From Acidovorax delafieldii (GTDB lineage Bacteria > Pseudomonadota > Gammaproteobacteria > Burkholderiales > Burkholderiaceae_C): a DNA stretch of 64,000 nucleotides. This document shows, one piece after another, positions 63,511-64,000 of this stretch. Position numbers and translations under genes: made by a program. The stretch's first letter is position 1; the number at the start of each line of letters is the position of its first letter. The stretch lies in contig NZ_VJWE01000019.1 in assembly GCF_007993815.1 (NCBI RefSeq), forward strand, positions 176,480-240,479. The letters are read 5' to 3'. A model generated the notes under the pieces. That model made no database searches, was not told the DNA's origin, and saw only the letters and a program-made list of their open reading frames with translations.

Positions 63511-63745
63511 CGAGCTGTTTCACAAGTGGCGCAGTTCATTTCCTTCATGGGTGCGAATGGCGCCTTGAGGCAGCGGTGACTGTCTAGAGCGGGCCCGCTC
63601 GCGTCCCCCGCCGTGGGGCAGAATCCGGCCAGGAGCAGTCGGTCACCGCAAATGAAAGCAGACACTCAACATCAAGGCGACCGGCGGGTGGGAAGCCAGC
63701 GCGCAATGCAAATGGGAGTACTGGCACTTTGAGTCGAACAACTTG
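63511..63745. other. Gap with no supported gene
   Basis: Between the cytX promoter and the last gene I see no reading frame, tRNA or clear repeat. Confidence 0.6.
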
Positions 63746-64000
63746 TTAGCGCTCATCGCCCCGCTCAACCTTGACTGCTGACATCAGCAGATATACCGAT
63801 GAAGTTGCGATGATGAAAGGTGGGGCAACGAAACCGATGAAGAGGAATGCAGCAGGAACACACAGCAGCAGCGAAATACCTGTCTTCATCAAGTTCTTCT
63901 GAGTTGCCATCCCGTAAGCGATCACTCCGGGATCCTTCGAGTTTCGGCACACCCAAGCAAGTACCAGTAGTAGCAGCAAGTAAAGTGGGCCACTGAACAT
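63746..64000 (-). CDS. Small membrane protein, unknown function, possibly cut by window end
   Basis: 84 residues with two hydrophobic stretches (about 5-17 and 41-75) and a charged C-terminus (SAVKVERGDER). An ATG lies exactly at the right window edge, so the true start may be here or beyond. No family is recognised; no gene neighbours are visible on that side. Confidence 0.5.
   Translation of the reverse strand: MFSGPLYLLLLLVLAWVCRNSKDPGVIAYGMATQKNLMKTGISLLLCVPAAFLFIGFVAPPFIIATSSVYLLMSAVKVERGDER

Overview
The window looks like a chromosomal segment of a high-GC betaproteobacterium of the Comamonadaceae, most likely Acidovorax or a close relative. This is judged from gene content, from protein sequences I recognise, and from a dispersed short palindromic repeat that I associate with this family. 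No phage, plasmid, CRISPR or IS transposase genes were seen. Nearly all of it is core metabolism, densely packed.

Layout: (1) 1-7.1 kb: a 3'-truncated FemAB/GNAT-like gene, then nadE and a PII gene. Converging on these is a six-gene minus-strand operon: ECF-type sigma factor, DUF3619 membrane protein, DUF3106 membrane protein, RDD protein, dgkA and a LOG-family hydrolase. (2) 7.1-13.7 kb: branched-chain amino acid genes ilvB-ilvN-ilvC, pssA and leuA. leuA is preceded by a Leu-codon leader peptide and an attenuator. (3) 13.7-22.1 kb: PBP7-type peptidase, IclR regulator, the bpt/aat N-degron pair, two identical tRNA-Asn genes, def, glnD and map. (4) 22.2-42.6 kb: purL, a methyltransferase, a DUF808 protein, OmpW, ergothioneine genes egtD-egtB, metY, a Ca2+-type P-ATPase, rlhA, a LivK-like binding protein, a TadA/haloalkane-dehalogenase-like fusion and an LD-carboxypeptidase. 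(5) 42.9-57.3 kb: adenylate cyclase-FHA protein, penicillin acylase, ReAV-type asparaginase, L,D-transpeptidase, a fatty-acid type catabolic block (phosphotransferase, ACAD, Crp/Fnr regulator, enoyl-CoA hydratase, 3-hydroxyacyl-CoA dehydrogenase) and a FimV-like protein. (6) 57.4-63.5 kb: the thiamine locus thiOSGE, thiD and cytX, with two TPP riboswitches.

How genes work together: GlnD modifies the PII protein made from the start of the window. IlvB/N/C and LeuA form the branched-chain pathway. Bpt and Aat add leucine or phenylalanine to protein N-termini for the N-degron pathway. EgtD and EgtB make ergothioneine. ThiO/S/G/E/D and CytX make or import the thiamine halves under TPP control.

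The most unusual signals are non-coding. A 270-bp element with perfect 26-bp terminal inverted repeats, able to fold as a three-way junction, sits exactly in the P3 position of the TPP riboswitch of thiO. A dispersed palindromic repeat (ten copies here) appears inside or at the ends of reading frames (GNAT-like protein, nadE, purL, L,D-transpeptidase) and supplies the ribosome-binding site of pssA. A second repeat family marks convergent gene ends. The sigma/DUF3619/DUF3106 set resembles an uncharacterised trans-envelope signalling system, and the TadA fusion has no obvious functional explanation.
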